64,000 nucleotides of DNA. Origin: Tipula vernalis (Eukaryota; Arthropoda; Insecta; Diptera; Tipulidae). Each line of letters starts with the position of its first letter. The stretch's first letter is position 1. The position numbers and the translations under genes are program-made. Positions 1 to 11,396 of the stretch are shown here, in pieces. The stretch is taken from positions 349,475,034-349,539,033 of the forward strand of contig OY282558.1 in NCBI GenBank assembly GCA_958295665.1, written 5' to 3'. The notes under the pieces were generated by a model, which searched no databases, was not told the DNA's origin, and was given only the letters and a program-made list of their open reading frames with translations.

Positions 1-226
1 TCTGAGCAGAGGCGAGAACTTTACACCGTTTCTGCATTATTTGCAATTTGCTTAAGGTAATTCTTTTTCGGTCGTCCTCTCTGACCAGTAAGAATTCTTT
101 CAGGTCTCCCTCGACCTCTACAAGCTACATGTTCTTGACGTTCTTCTTCCCCTGGCTGAGAATGTTCTTCTTCCTCGCTTTTGTATGAGGATGATGATGA
201 TGAAATGAATAATTCTGCTGGATTCA

Positions 227-1100
227 TCAATTTCGTCGTCGGCTTATCTTCTTTTCGTGTTCATGGTTATTTTTAGGTTTTAGACCAATTTTTATTTCCA
301 TAAATCTGTTTTGATTCTTTAAGAATTTAACTTCTCGAGTTGTTTCCATCACACTCTCCTTAGAATGGTCGGAGTAACCAAGGAATATACATTTCTTTGA
401 TCGAGGATCGAAGTTTTCATTAGTAGGATCTCGGTTAAGAGCGTATCCAATTGGTCTGAGTTCTTGGAAATAACTCACATCGGGAATTTTTCCCGTTAAT
501 TTTTCGTAAGCTGTCCTTCCATCTAAGCTAGCCCGAAGGACAACGATTTCGAATATAATTCGCTGTTGACGATGATTGTGGGAATTGTGAATCTGTTAAG
601 AGACATTTCGTTACATCTGTGGGTGTACGCTTCCTCCTTTCAGCCACCCCATTTTGTTCTGGATTATGTGGAACCGTGAGCCGTCTTTCGATACCATTTT
701 CTCGTAGAAATGCATCGAATTTGTTGTTCACGTATTTCTTACCGTTATCCGATTGTAAATCGCGCGCATGCCGTAAACGCTTTAAATGTTTTGAAAACTT
801 CATCTTTTATTTTTTTTAATTTTATTTTGCACCATCTCAAATAGCCTTTGATGAAGGTAACTACGTATCTCGCTTTCCCATTCGATTCAGTGCACGTAGG
901 ACCGCACACATCGCCATGAATTATTTCTAATAATTCCGTTTCACGACTTGACTTCTTTGGTAAAGGATTTTTCGTCATTTTTCCTGATAAACAAGCTTCA
1001 CAATCGAATTTTTCGTAGACCTTTTCGAGATTTAATCCATTAATTCCTGTAAACTTCTCATGTTTAAATGGCCCATTCGACGATACCAAACTTCAGATAA
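227..1100 (-). pseudogene. copia integrase remnant
   Basis: Three overlapping frames make up the integrase. Positions 745-1089 carry the CEACLSGKMTKNPLPKKSS zinc-domain tail and the first catalytic Asp in IIHGDVCGP. Positions 528-803 carry the second Asp in LQSDNGKKYV and the Glu in NPEQNGVAER. Positions 227-478 carry the C-terminal RPIGYALNRDPTNENFDPRS block. The D, D and E residues are all still visible, but frameshifts near 750 and 500 separate them. Positions 21-230 continue into the basic, Glu-rich linker toward reverse transcriptase. Confidence 0.85.
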
Positions 1101-1274
1101 ATCTGTAGGTTTCTTGTTTGTCTTATCCGATTCCGTTGTAGTTCGGTATTCATATTCTTCGTTTACTTGTATATAATACAGTCCTCCAACTCTTAGCTAA
1201 TAATGCAGTATTTCCGTCATCGTCTTCGATCGTAGCTCCGTTCTTTCTAAACGTTACGTGATAACCTTTATCAG

Positions 1275-1556
1275 TTATTTTTCCGACTGACGTAAATTTG
1301 TACGCAAATCCGGCACATAGAGAGCGTTGTTTAAACTTACATTTTTCTTTTGGTTTCCTACTGTAGCCTTCATTTTTACGGTTCCTTTGGCCCTCACCAC
1401 CGTAGATATTTTTCTCGCGAGATTTAATTTTCTATTTGAAACAACAATCATGCGCTCAAATTTTGCTTCATTCTTACAAAGATGTGTGGAACTGGAACAT
1501 TCACTATCGAGACACCATCGTTGATTTATGTTTTCAATCTCAGCTTTCCGATGCAA
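1275..1556 (-). pseudogene. copia aspartic protease remnant
   Basis: A 93-codon open stretch contains WCLDSECSSSTHLC, which sits where copia proteases have the catalytic D-S-G-A-S motif; the Gly is replaced by Glu. It ends with the usual VSLNNALYVPDLRTNL block found before the integrase zinc domain. The Gly substitution in the catalytic loop would be expected to inactivate the enzyme. Confidence 0.75.
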
Positions 1557-1622
1557 TTATACAACGATACGTCTTCGGCGTTTTTCGCAAATTCTCTCTT
1601 AGTATAAGTTGAATTATTCTGC

Positions 1623-2390
1623 TTAGATCTGTGCCACAGCCTTTGTGACCCACTTTATTACATACATTCCATTTAAATGGGAATTTCTCTTTCTTCGGCG
1701 TTTTTGTTTCATCATTATTTCTTCTCTGGAATTTTTCTTCGTAAATTTCTTTACAAATAACGCATCGGGAACTGCTGCTCGCACATTGCTCTTCCTCGCT
1801 TCGTATTCTTTCATGATTTTGATTTTGAGTACTTCTGGTGATGGCAATTCGTCACGAGACTCTATTGCACATCGAAAATTTTCAAAATTTGACGGTAAAC
1901 TGTACAATAACATGATTGTCAGTAAGTCCGCATTGATTTCAACATCCATTTCTTCAAGTTTATCGATTGCATCGAAAAACTTTTGAATATAGTCACACAT
2001 ATCATCCCCTTTCTGCATCTTCTGGAGTGTTAACTACTTACAAATCTGTTCCTCTTGGTTGATAAATATTTTCAAGCTTTAACCAAACCTCACGAGAAGC
2101 CGTGAGGCTTTGCCCACAGCCCTTTATTTGTTTTAGCTCTGACGGATTTATTGATAAAATAATATTCGATCTTGCCTTTCAATTTTTCTCCGTCCGTGTC
2201 TTTTCAGCAGCAATCGAGTCAGGATTTCCTTCCATAATTGCAGGCTTAATATTAGAACCGTTTACATATCCCCAAGCGCCATTTTTAATTAGTAATGCTT
2301 CCATTTGCATTTTCTAGGTGTCATAATTATCTTTGCTGAGGGTTTCTAGTCGGATTGAATGTCCTCCCTGTGGTCACTTACGCACAATTC
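1623..2390 (-). pseudogene. copia gag (UBN2-type) remnant
   Basis: The start region translates to the familiar copia opening LSKDNYDT, then a stop where Trp is expected, then KMQMEALLIKNGAWGYV. Downstream, 1623-2018 is open for 131 codons and shows the gag core (LYSLPSNFENFRCAIESRDE, then LKIKIMKEYEARK). In copia this protein packages the RNA in virus-like particles. A stop near 2340 and a frame break around 2020 disrupt it. No clean zinc knuckle was seen at the 3' side. Confidence 0.8.
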
Positions 2391-2440
2391 TCGATATTTC
2401 ACTTTTCTTTTCTTTATTTATTGATTTATTTTCTCCATTC

Positions 2441-2454
2441 TTGGGCCCATAACC
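2441..2454 (-). other. copia-type primer binding site (initiator tRNA-Met anticodon arm)
   Basis: On the minus strand this reads GGTTATGGGCCCAA. The first 13 bases match the complement of the anticodon stem-loop of eukaryotic initiator tRNA-Met. Drosophila copia is known to prime from a half-molecule of this tRNA rather than its 3' end. The site lies just upstream of gag, where the primer site should be. Confidence 0.75.
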
Positions 2455-2455
2455 T

Positions 2456-2775
2456 ATTAGCGCAGTTTCGTGGAGTATGCAATGAATTGACTAGCAGTTG
2501 AGTAAACATACCCAGATACAATAATCTACTTACTGGAACTGACTAAGCTCCAATAAATTTTAAAGCGTACGCCGCTGCAAAATAATATTTAAAATCAAAT
2601 CAAACCAACCGGAAATAAATTCAAGAACCATAATTAAATTAATGAATCAACTTTTGATTAATAAAATAGAAAACTAAACATTATTTTTGTGCTCGCACAA
2701 CACGATATAAATTAACGATTTAAGTTATTGTTTTGGCTTTAGAATTCGATTTCAATTGAATATTATAGTCAACCC
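2456..2775 (-). repeat. Probable 5' LTR of the copia element
   Basis: The sequence next to the primer site should be the 5' LTR. The right end, on the minus strand, reads GTTGACTATAATATTCAA, resembling the start of known copia LTRs. The resulting length of about 320 bp is near the 276 bp of Drosophila copia. The other LTR is outside the window, so the borders are inferred. Confidence 0.45.
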
Positions 2776-3655
2776 AGAAAGTGGTACTACAAAAAAAACA
2801 AAAAACAATCAAGTGACAATAACTCTCTTTTCCAATTTCTATTTGTTTTAAATTTTTTGTTTAGTTTATGTTACCAGTTCATTGATTCAATTGTTGTGGC
2901 CATTAAAAGAAAAAAAAAATCTCGAAAATCGTAAAAGTATAAAATAAAAGTCATTTGTCATTTAAAATTATGTTTTTCTCAAAGAGGCCAATTATGTACA
3001 CATTTTTCGACACATCACGTATAATTATGAATGACCTTGCATGCACAATTATTATAACATGACTCTCGCGCGATTAGCTATTCGTAACATAAACATAAAC
3101 TGTTTCTAGTCACGTGAATTAAATTCTAATTAGAAAACAAACATAAAAATTGTATGGTTGATTCTATTTTCGATCAAATTAAGGTTACTGTATATTATCA
3201 ATTATGACCAGTTAGAAAATATTTGATGCGTAATGTGGGTGAGACCGTTTGAAATTTAGCCAAAAAGTTTTACTTTCCAAATTTTTCCAAAATATGTAAA
3301 AAATCCAAAAACAACGAAAGTGTAAAATAATTTTACAAAGGTAATGGATGGTTTATGCTTTGGCGATTGAAATAATTGATTAACTTGTTTCATGATTTGT
3401 GCATTAACAGCACTTTCCTATAAATTTAAAATTTAAATCGATGCTAATCGGTATTATTGTTCATAGTAATATGTGCAGTATCATTAATGTTTATTTAAAG
3501 TTACATACATACTCGTATGTACATATGCGAGATATTGAGAAATTACACGAGTAAAGAAAAGTGTTTACATTTGAGATTGTGGATTGAATTTAAATTATAT
3601 CATATCACTAGCCAACGATATATTTTTATAGTAGAAGGTGACAGGGTTTATTCTG
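2776..3655. other. AT-rich non-coding stretch
   Basis: I see no coding frame with recognisable content here; the short open stretches are AT-rich and lack codon structure. No repeat partner elsewhere in the window was noticed. Confidence 0.5.
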
Positions 3656-3689
3656 TTATGATTTTTTTTTTCCTTTATTTAATATTACA

Positions 3690-6162
3690 ACTGATTTACA
3701 AATCATTTAGTAATTTATCTTTCTTAAATGAAGATTCACATTTAATGGGCATTTGAATTATCATTTCTAATGTACCATGGTGGGTTTAAAATGCCACGCA
3801 ACGCTTTGTTTTGAAAACATTGGATCATTTGTACATTTGTCTTCTTGGTACAACCCCAAAGTTGAATATCGTAGGTCAATACTGACATAATAGCAAGCTG
3901 TTATGTATTGTAAGCTCAGAGTTTCTACCTATTAGCCGATACATTTTCCTATATTTGATGTTCAATTCTTCTTTTTTCTTTTTAACATGCTCTTTCCATC
4001 TAAGCTTGCAATCGAGAGTCATGCCGAGGTATTTGGCTGTATTTGCATTTGGAACCGGCCTTGAATTAAGTTTCACTGGAATCCAGTTAACTTTGTGGTT
4101 TGTGAAGTTTACGTGAACCGATTTGGCCTCGTTTAGGCTAATGCGCTATTTCTTTGTCCAACTACTCACTGTGTCGGTTGCTTTTTGAAGTTTGGTAGTT
4201 GCTTCTGATATACACTTTCCAGTCGCCAGAATAGCTGTATTGTCTGCAAATGTTGCTATGGTGGCACCTTCTGTATTTGGCATATCTCTGGTGTATAGGA
4301 TGTACAATATAGGACCCAGTACGCTACCCTGTGGTATGCCTGCTGATATTCTCTTTAGTTCAGAGTACTCTGCGTTATATTTTACACGGAAATGTCGGTC
4401 TGCGATATAAGATTTAAGAATTTGATAGAACTGCTTAGGTAGATCTCGATGCAATTTAAGTTCAAGTCCTTGGTGCCAAACTTTGTCGAAAGCTTGTGCT
4501 ACATCCAAGAAGACGCTGGAGCATATCTTCTTATTCTCAAGTGCGTCTTCGATTATGTCCGTTATTCTGTGAACTTGTTCTATCGTAGAGTGATTCTCTA
4601 TAAATTCAAATTGGTGTGGTGGAATCAAATTGCTCTCTTCTATTGTAGGCTTGAGTCTCTTGAGCAGTAATTTTTGAAATAATTTTGAAATTACAGGAAT
4701 TAGTGAAATCGGTCTGTACGACTTTTTATCGTTCGCTGGTTTGCCTGGTTTGGGGATCATAATTACTTCAGCAACCTTCCATTGTCGTGAGACATATTTT
4801 AGTCTGAAGACAGCATTGATAATTTGCACCAATTTTCTTAGTCCCTTCTCGGGAATGGTTTTTACTACTTGTCCAATAATTAAATCATATCCTGGAGCTT
4901 TTATGTGTTCAAATTAAACTTAATCTCATCTTTTAATTCCTGTAATGTTACACATCGAATTTTATATTCATCAATTTTGCTAACTGTTATTATGTTTTCA
5001 TCTGCTGTTTGCCTAGGTAACGGTTGAAAGGTGTCTTCCAAGTGAGCCGCAAATAAAATAGCTTTTTGTTTGTCGCTTTTGGCCCAGGTTCCTTCCCCAT
5101 TTTTAATAGGCGGCACATGCATTTTGGTTCTTTTTAATCCCTTTATTACTTTCCAAAGAGAGTAATCAGTATCTTTATGTTCGGTGAGACCATTTAAGTA
5201 CTTGTTAATAGTTTCGTTCTTAATTTCTTTTATAAGTTGGTTTAGTTTATTGCATAGAAAATTGAGGATGTTTTTGTTTTCCGGGGCGTGTGTCCATTGC
5301 CAGGTCTTTCTTGCCTTCCGTTTCTGTATAACTAACTCCCTGACCTCAATAGGATAATTTTGATTCCTACGGGATTCGGTGTGACTAGCAGGAGAACTTT
5401 TCCATGCTGCTTGTTGAATAGTACTGTTAAATACCTCTAGTTCGTCTTCCAACTGTACCGGTGTTTTAATCGGCACTCGTAGATTTATTTGCATTTCAAT
5501 TAGTTCTTGGAATAGGTCCCAGTTAGTTCTATTATTTGTTAATTTATGCAGGTTATCCTTATTAATTATCATTATGCTGAGTGTCATGATAACAGGTGTA
5601 TGATCGGAATATATCCCTTCGCTGTTTTCGATGCACATGTAATCCTCGAAGATCCCTTTCGTTACATAGAAATCAATGAGATCTGGTATTTTATCTATAT
5701 CAGCAGGCCAGTATGTTGGTTTACCTCTAGAGCTCTTTTCCTTTATGGGTTATAAGTCTTGATCGCCAATAGGTGTTTTTTGCATTAAAGTCACCACCAA
5801 TAATAAAATTGGATCCTAGTGATCTAAAGAGTCTATTACAATCTTCTTTGTTTAGATTATAGCGTGGAGGGCAGTAGATAGAGGAAATACTGTATTCATT
5901 ATTATTGTTAGTTTCAACTTTTATGGTTTTAACTTGTATACTTTCTTCTTCTATACTAGGTTCTTCATAGTGTTTGAGATTCTTTTTCACTATTACTGTT
6001 GATCGTCCTCTGGGATTCCTCCAAAAATGATGTTTTTGTCAAATGGCTCTCCGATATAAGGCATATATCTATTTTTTCTAAATTTAGAAAAATTTCTAAC
6101 TCTGGAACATGCTGCGCTAGTTCGTTCGCGTTCCAGGTGACAATTCTTAATGTTCTGCTCAT
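3690..6162 (-). pseudogene. Jockey ORF2 (AP endonuclease + reverse transcriptase)
   Basis: The start MSRTLRIVTWNANEL and LISESHL belong to the apurinic-type endonuclease, continued by GGDFNAKNTYW (5727-5990) and the catalytic-His block YSDHTPVIMTLS (from 5638). The reverse transcriptase at 4146-4832 has motif A FLDVAQAFDKVWH and motif B SAGIPQGSVLGP. Motif C reads FADN instead of FADD (4239-4250), replacing the second catalytic Asp. The C-terminal block (KYLGMTLDCKLRWKEHVKKK) is at 3876-4076, and a decayed tail with IQLWGC reaches about 3.7 kb. At least four frame breaks are present. Confidence 0.9.
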
Positions 6163-6163
6163 T

Positions 6164-7725
6164 TTAGTATATGAGGTCTGTTGCCTCGTTCAAGGTTTGA
6201 TGCATATCTAGACGCTTATATAAAGCTTCTAGACCACGTTCTTGCTTTGCTAGCCATATATTTATGGCTTCTATGCTTCGACAAATCCTTTCAAGGGGGT
6301 TATCATTCGTAGCATTAGATGATTGCTGTACAATTTGTGAATAACTTTTCCGCTCTGTACCTAAAACTGGTGGTTTTGGCTCCGCTTGGGTTTTAGTTGG
6401 TTTCTCTCTGGTAACCTTAGGGTTTTGAGGGAATTGATGCATTTTGTTTCTTAGCCTTTGAAGTTCTTTAGCTACTTCACAGCCTCTATAATTTGCAGGA
6501 TGATGCCCTTTACAGTTTATACATTTTGCAGGGGTGTTTCTACTTTCTGTACACTCTTTCGCGTTGTGTTTTCCAACACATTTTACGCATCTTGGCTCAT
6601 GTCTGCAATATTTTTGCGTGTGGTTGAAACCTTAGCATTTTTTGCATTGAGGTATTAGCCTCGTGTTTCTCTTTAGCGGTTCTATTTTAACCCTCATATT
6701 GAGAATTGCTTTGATGTTGAAGATGTTTTTAACTTTCTCCTTTTTGTTAAACGTAAGCATGAAGAGTGAAAGCCCCCTTTTTTTGACTTGATTGTTCTCA
6801 CCTCTCTCTCGTTTTAGGATGTTTACTGCATCTTCTATTTGCAGATCTTTTGCCTTTAGGTCCTCAATTATGTCCTCTTTCTTACACGTTGGATGAAGGC
6901 CTATGGCCATAACCTTAATTGCGCGTTCGTTTTTATCTTCGTATGTGAACCATTCTTTACCTTCCGCATTGAGCTTTGTTGCTAGAGCTCTATATGTATC
7001 GGAATATGGTGTATTGATTTTCCACACGTTATTGTTTAGTGACACCACACTACTCTATATTCCTTAGCTGTCACTGATTTCATTATAGATTGTATACTAG
7101 CAAATTCTGTTATGCCGATTACATTAATTGGCGGAGGAGCCTTTTCTTTCGGTACAACCTTTTGTTGACGATTTTGTTGCTGTTGCTGGTGAGCTCGTTT
7201 GGTATTAGTATCACCAATTACTAATACATTAGCTTGCGAATGATCTCCAACTTCAGGCTAGAATTCTGCTTTTCGTTTTTTGGTAGGTCTTTTCTTCCTT
7301 TTCAGTACCCAATTTGTTTCTCTCATGAGATCCTCTTCATCAGTATGGAGCTCATTGTTATAACTGGTGCGAGTACTTGCTTCATTATACCAAGTTAGCG
7401 GGTTTTCAGAAATCTCCATTGGTTTGGGCTTCTTCAATTCTTTATTTTCTTCTTTTAGTTTTTCAATTTCACTTCTTAGTTGGGTTAAAAGTACATCTAC
7501 TTCACTGAGTTTTCGACAGAGTTCAGCGTTTTCGTCTTTCTGCTGATTTGCAGAGTTAGTATGATTGTTTGGTGATCTTAACAATATTGAACTTCTTTCG
7601 AATGGGTTTAGCAATGATTGGCTCACCCCAGAATCCATTGAGACAGCCTCGTAAGAGGGTGGATTAGCCGACTGGGTAGTTGGTTTACCACCTGGGGTAT
7701 TATTTCCTTTTTGTGTTGTATTCAT
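6164..7725 (-). pseudogene. Jockey ORF1 (gag-like, three CCHC knuckles)
   Basis: The start MNTTQKGNNTPGG is followed by a coiled-coil-like block (LTQLRSEIEKLKEENKELKK), a PPPINVIGITEF segment, the Jockey gag core (YRALATKLNAEGKEWFTYED) and a run of Cys/His knuckles between about 6470 and 6660 (CKKC, HTQKYC, CVKC, CINC). The family protein binds the element RNA. Interruptions: an in-frame TAG at 7258-7260, a break near 7050, and TAA for an expected Gln at 6632-6634. Confidence 0.87.
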
Positions 7726-7900
7726 TGCTTTAAAACTGGTTATGTATCAACTACCAACCTAACCAGTACAAGTTGGTAGTGGGTCATTGAAGAGAACATC
7801 ATTTGCTATGTGGAGGTTGTGCAGGTGAGGTTGATATTTGGGCTAGTATATTAAGGCCATCTAAACCGGCGCGACTTACCCCCCATTCTGTTATGATGAT

Positions 7901-8480
7901 TATTAGTTAACTAAACACTAGGCCAAAAACATGTTATCGATTTCTAAGCCCTGAGTTTATCCAGAACAAGTTTATAGCAAGAAATATGACGAATATTTTG
8001 TTAATATTCGGTAAATATAAAGAATTTTTGGTCTATCAATATTTCGTTTTAGATTAACTAAGTTTGAATAGTTGTTAGCACGATCTAGAGCAGACACTAA
8101 TAAAAACGTATTATGTGTTGAGACTGTTGGCAGCTGAAAATTGTACTAGCAGATCAAGGAGCGTATATCCTTGTCTAACTCCAGAACAATTCTAAAAATT
8201 CTATATAGTCCGTTCTCAATTTTAATACAACAATTTACATACTCTGCAACCTTCGTCAACCGCTAGATCATTTGATAAAAACGATAAATGTAGTTGGAAC
8301 ACTGTTACCGGTTTTGGATTAATTTTTGTAAGAACTCAGCGTCTCACGGTGAAAATGATGCCGTCACGTAGAGTGGTCCCTAATTAAATGAACAATCAAA
8401 GGATGGCGCCATAGTCCAGTTTGGTTTTTTGTTTGTGTCTGTAATACAGCGTTTTTTATTTTGCAGCTGTTATTTATGAA
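7901..8480. other. Non-coding stretch between transposons
   Basis: No recognisable reading frame, repeat pair or RNA gene was seen. It separates the 5' end of the Jockey element from the DD41D transposase remnant. Confidence 0.4.
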
Positions 8481-8489
8481 CATTGAAGT

Positions 8490-9200
8490 TTAGTCATGGA
8501 GACACATAGAAATTATAAAAATCCACTACCGAAATGGTGGTCCCAGAAGGGACCTGTCCAGTAGCAGTTAGTGAGAGTGTTGATCAGAATCCTTCCACCT
8601 CGATTCGCTCGAAATTTAAAGATCTGCATTTGCAGCCAGCAAACCATATACGCAGGGCTGATCGTTCACAGAATAGATCTTACAAAAACAACAAGTGAAT
8701 GGTATTTCGAACTTGATGACTATGCCAATAAACAGAATCGTCGCAATTGGTTAGCTGAGAATCCAAGAGTGATCTTTTAACGTCCCATATGCATCCATCA
8801 CGAACCCTGTTCGGTGCACATTTTGCGCTGGCGGAGAATCCGGCTGCCATTCCGTTTACCATCAACAGCGTTCGTTACCGTGAGATGATAAATAACTTCC
8901 TTTCGCCTCAAATTGTTGAAATGGATCTTGAAGATATGTCTTCAATAGAACGGCGCAACCTGCCACGCTGTGAACGAAACAATGGAATTGTTGAAGACGA
9001 AATTTGAAGGGAGAGTTATGCGATGTGAAATGGCCACCAAGATTATGTGATTTGGCGCCATTGGATTATTTTTTTGGGTTTTTTTTTTAAAACAAAAGAT
9101 GTTTACCAATAACCCAAGAAAAATACCTGAACTGAAACACAACATTCGACGTGCCATTGATGAAATGGAGATTTTCTAAAAAATCATTAGAAAATTTGTA
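8490..9200 (+). pseudogene. Degenerate Tc1/mariner-type transposase (same family as the copy at 52.8-53.7 kb)
   Basis: Pieces in three frames align by eye with the better copy near 53 kb: NPSTSIRSKF of the helix-turn-helix region, RRNWLAENPRVI, MHPSRTLFG, VRYREMINNFLSPQ, DLEDM and the C-terminal KWPPRLCDLAPLDYFF. The block holding the first and second catalytic Asp is missing or scrambled. It is a dead copy with internal deletions. Confidence 0.72.
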
Positions 9201-9630
9201 TGAAAACGGCCTCTCCAGTCTTATGTCTGGATATTACTTGCCAATAGCTGTTGAAGGAAAAAAATTCAGTTATAGTTTCCCGTGGAAAATCTCGGAAAAT
9301 TCGATTTTCCAAAAATGATTAGAAAATTTATATAAAATTAGCCTCTAGAGAGTTATGTCTCATAAGATGAATTGCATTGATGTGAATTGTCAGTAGCTGT
9401 TGCATGAAACAAATTCTGTTTAAGTTTCCCGTGGGAAATCTGGGAAAATTCGATTCAAAAATCATTGAAAATTTTTTATAAAATCAGCCTCTAGAGTGTT
9501 ATGTCTGGAGATGGATTGCATTGAAGTGACTGTCAATAGCTGTTGCAGAAAAAAAAATCAATTCAAGTTTCCTGTGGTAAATTTCAATCTCGAAAAATTT
9601 TCCAGAAGATTTTCCAAAAATCATTTCAGA
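9183..9630 (+). repeat. Tandem array, about three units of 130-160 bp
   Basis: Units start at about 9183, 9315, 9461 and (partial) 9620. Each begins ATCATT or ATGATT plus AGAAAATTT, then GCCTCTAGAG and TTATGTCT, then a segment ending in TAGCTGTTG and GTTTCCCGTGG. The units differ by indels and point changes, so this is an old array. It starts where the DD41D remnant ends. Confidence 0.7.
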
Positions 9631-9635
9631 ATTAT

Positions 9636-9830
9636 TATATGGGCCAATGATTATGAGTTGAATGTAAACCCGCAAAAAACCGAATTGGTTCTCTTTTGTA
9701 GGAAATACAAACTTCCTCATTTGGATCCTCACACTTTAAATGGGTTCAGCTTGACGTTCATATAGATGAAGCAAAGTTTCTGGGTCTCATTTTGGATAGC
9801 AAATTTAATTGGAAACCTAATATTTTGGAA
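9636..9830 (+). pseudogene. LINE reverse transcriptase C-terminal scrap
   Basis: The translation contains LNVNPQKTELVLFCRKYKLP followed by NGFSLTF and, after a frameshift near 9764, an AKFLGLILDSKFNWKPN-like block. This is the post-palm region typical of LOA-like insect LINEs. Only about 65 codons remain, embedded in the repeat array. Confidence 0.7.
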
Positions 9831-9833
9831 ACT

Positions 9834-9925
9834 AGACAGCTATTGACAAGTCCCTGCGACAGCTATTGACAAGTCACATTAATGCAATCCATCTCCAGAT
9901 AAAACACACTGGGGGCTGATTTTAT
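9834..9925 (-). repeat. Inverted copy of the array unit
   Basis: Its reverse complement reads CTGGAGATGGATTGCATT and ends in TCAATAGCTGT, matching the third unit of the array at about 9490-9545. A short direct duplication of AGCTATTGACAAGTC lies at about 9837 and 9861. The LINE scrap is thus bracketed by inverted copies of one sequence. Confidence 0.65.
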
Positions 9926-9929
9926 TCCA

Positions 9930-11210
9930 ATTTTAAATATTTTTTTCAATATAGGCGAATCTTTAAAGTTATATTTTAAAGTTTTTTGTTCAATAAAATA
10001 TCCTTTTAACCTTAAGACTCTCATTGGTTACTAGCTATACGTTCTCAATAATATTTAGTTCTTTATTAAAGTTTACGGTATATGAGACACTAAGGAAGGA
10101 AAAACCCGATTAATTGTTACAGCTAGAAAATTAATTGAATGCCTAGATTTTACTTAGATTTTACAAAGACTATAAAACGTTGTCTTTCATAAATACTCGC
10201 GTATGTATACCAAAAAATTAAAACATATCAGTTATACGAGTTGGAGGAATTATGAACAGAATCGATTTTAAGTTATGATATAATGATAGGCAATATACAT
10301 ATGTAAGCGTGGCCCCTCGAGGTTCATTCCATTCGATTTTGGATCTTCTATTTTATCAATTGCCATTCATAAACGGCATATATCAATAAAACGTTTATTG
10401 ATTGATGATCTATAATTTTATTAAGTACAACGGACATATTTTCCAACACTATGGTTAACAGACGGCCGCTTCACAATTCGACAGTATAGTCCAAGGTAAG
10501 GTCCGGTTTCGTTAAAATGAGTTTTAACCTAACTAATGACGTGTATGTCACATTTATTTGTTTTAATCAATTACTATTAAAATTTTATTGTATATAGCAC
10601 CAAAATTACTTCCAATTAAAGCAACAAAATATGGGAAAATTCCTTTTGTATTTATAACTAAATTGGCGGTTACTTTAACTTGGCACACGATATACAATTT
10701 TGCCTTACAAATTAATTCGTTCATTTGTAAAAGTAAATTGTATTTTACTTTCGCTTAACGTAATTTGATTTAGTTTCTTTCTTTTAAGTGAATGCGTGAG
10801 AGGTTTAAATCGTAATAGACGGTGTCCAAAATGACAAGTAACTGTATACTCCTCCTGTATATTCCGTTGAAGTGAATTAAATCATAAATTATAGTATTTT
10901 ACAATAAATTCTAGTTTACGAAAATCTAATTGTTTATTGCTAGAATCATAGATCCGAAAACTATCGGTGCCTCTAAATTGGGAAAATGTGCGAAGAAACA
11001 GATTTAGTTTTTATGTGCATTTTTAATACATCTGTTTGATGACAATTTATATTTTTATTAACCATATTTATTGATTTATTGATTTGGTTTTGCCCAGTTT
11101 TAATTACTTTAATGATTTTAATGAAATTTTATTTAATCCAAAAATGCGTATTTGCGCCCTACGATATAGTATTACATTAATTAATGAGGTAAGTAATTGA
11201 GTTAAGTAAT
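9930..11210. other. AT-rich non-coding stretch
   Basis: No convincing coding region. The only GC-richer island, near 10440-10510, could be a transcribed leader because CAAGGTAAGG resembles a splice donor, but nothing joins to it. Confidence 0.4.
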
Positions 11211-11214
11211 AATC

Positions 11215-11363
11215 ACCCCTATTATGTTTGTAGAGTCGATCGACTATCGATACGACTCTGTGCTGCCTTTTCCGTTTTCGTATTGTTTTTATCAAATGAT
11301 AAAACAAAATTGCAATACAGAGTCGTGTCGATCATCGATCGACTCTTGAATCATAATAGGGGT
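11215..11363. repeat. 149-bp inverted repeat (MITE-like hairpin)
   Basis: The left arm starts CCCCTATTATG and contains AGAGTCGATCGACTATCGAT; the right arm is its near reverse complement, ending CATAATAGGGG. Arms are about 45 bp with a loop of about 55 bp. A related GAGTCGTGTTGAT...ATCGACTC sequence lies at 19.64-19.67 kb, so it is a small family. Confidence 0.7.
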
Positions 11364-11396
11364 AAATGTCTATCCGATAAGCATACACCTAAATTA

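Larger units (their letters stand above)
1..2455 (-). mobile_element. Degraded Ty1/copia LTR retrotransposon, 5' part (gag, protease, integrase)
   Basis: Read on the minus strand from right to left, the blocks appear in copia order: gag, protease, zinc-binding and integrase core, then the linker before reverse transcriptase. This gag-PR-IN-RT order separates copia from gypsy elements. Reverse transcriptase and RNase H would lie beyond position 1, outside the window. The reading frame is broken by several stops and frameshifts, so the copy cannot make a polyprotein. A copia-type primer site at 2441-2454 marks the 5' end. Confidence 0.88.
3660..7900 (-). mobile_element. Near full-length Jockey-clade non-LTR retrotransposon
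   Basis: Two adjacent ORFs (gag-like ORF1, then endonuclease/RT ORF2) run on the minus strand for about 4.1 kb. The 3' end is marked by an AAATAAAGG signal followed by an A-rich tail (T-run at 3660-3675 on the plus strand). ORF1 and ORF2 are separated by one base (stop 6164-6166, ATG 6160-6162), typical of Jockey elements. Only a few stops and frameshifts and one active-site change break it, so it is one of the younger insertions here. The 5' border near 7.85-7.9 kb is approximate. Confidence 0.9.

Noticed and set aside
10440..10500. Possible 5' exon ending CAAG|GTAAGG
   Set aside because: A stop follows the local ATG within 12 codons and no downstream acceptor or coding exon could be matched.
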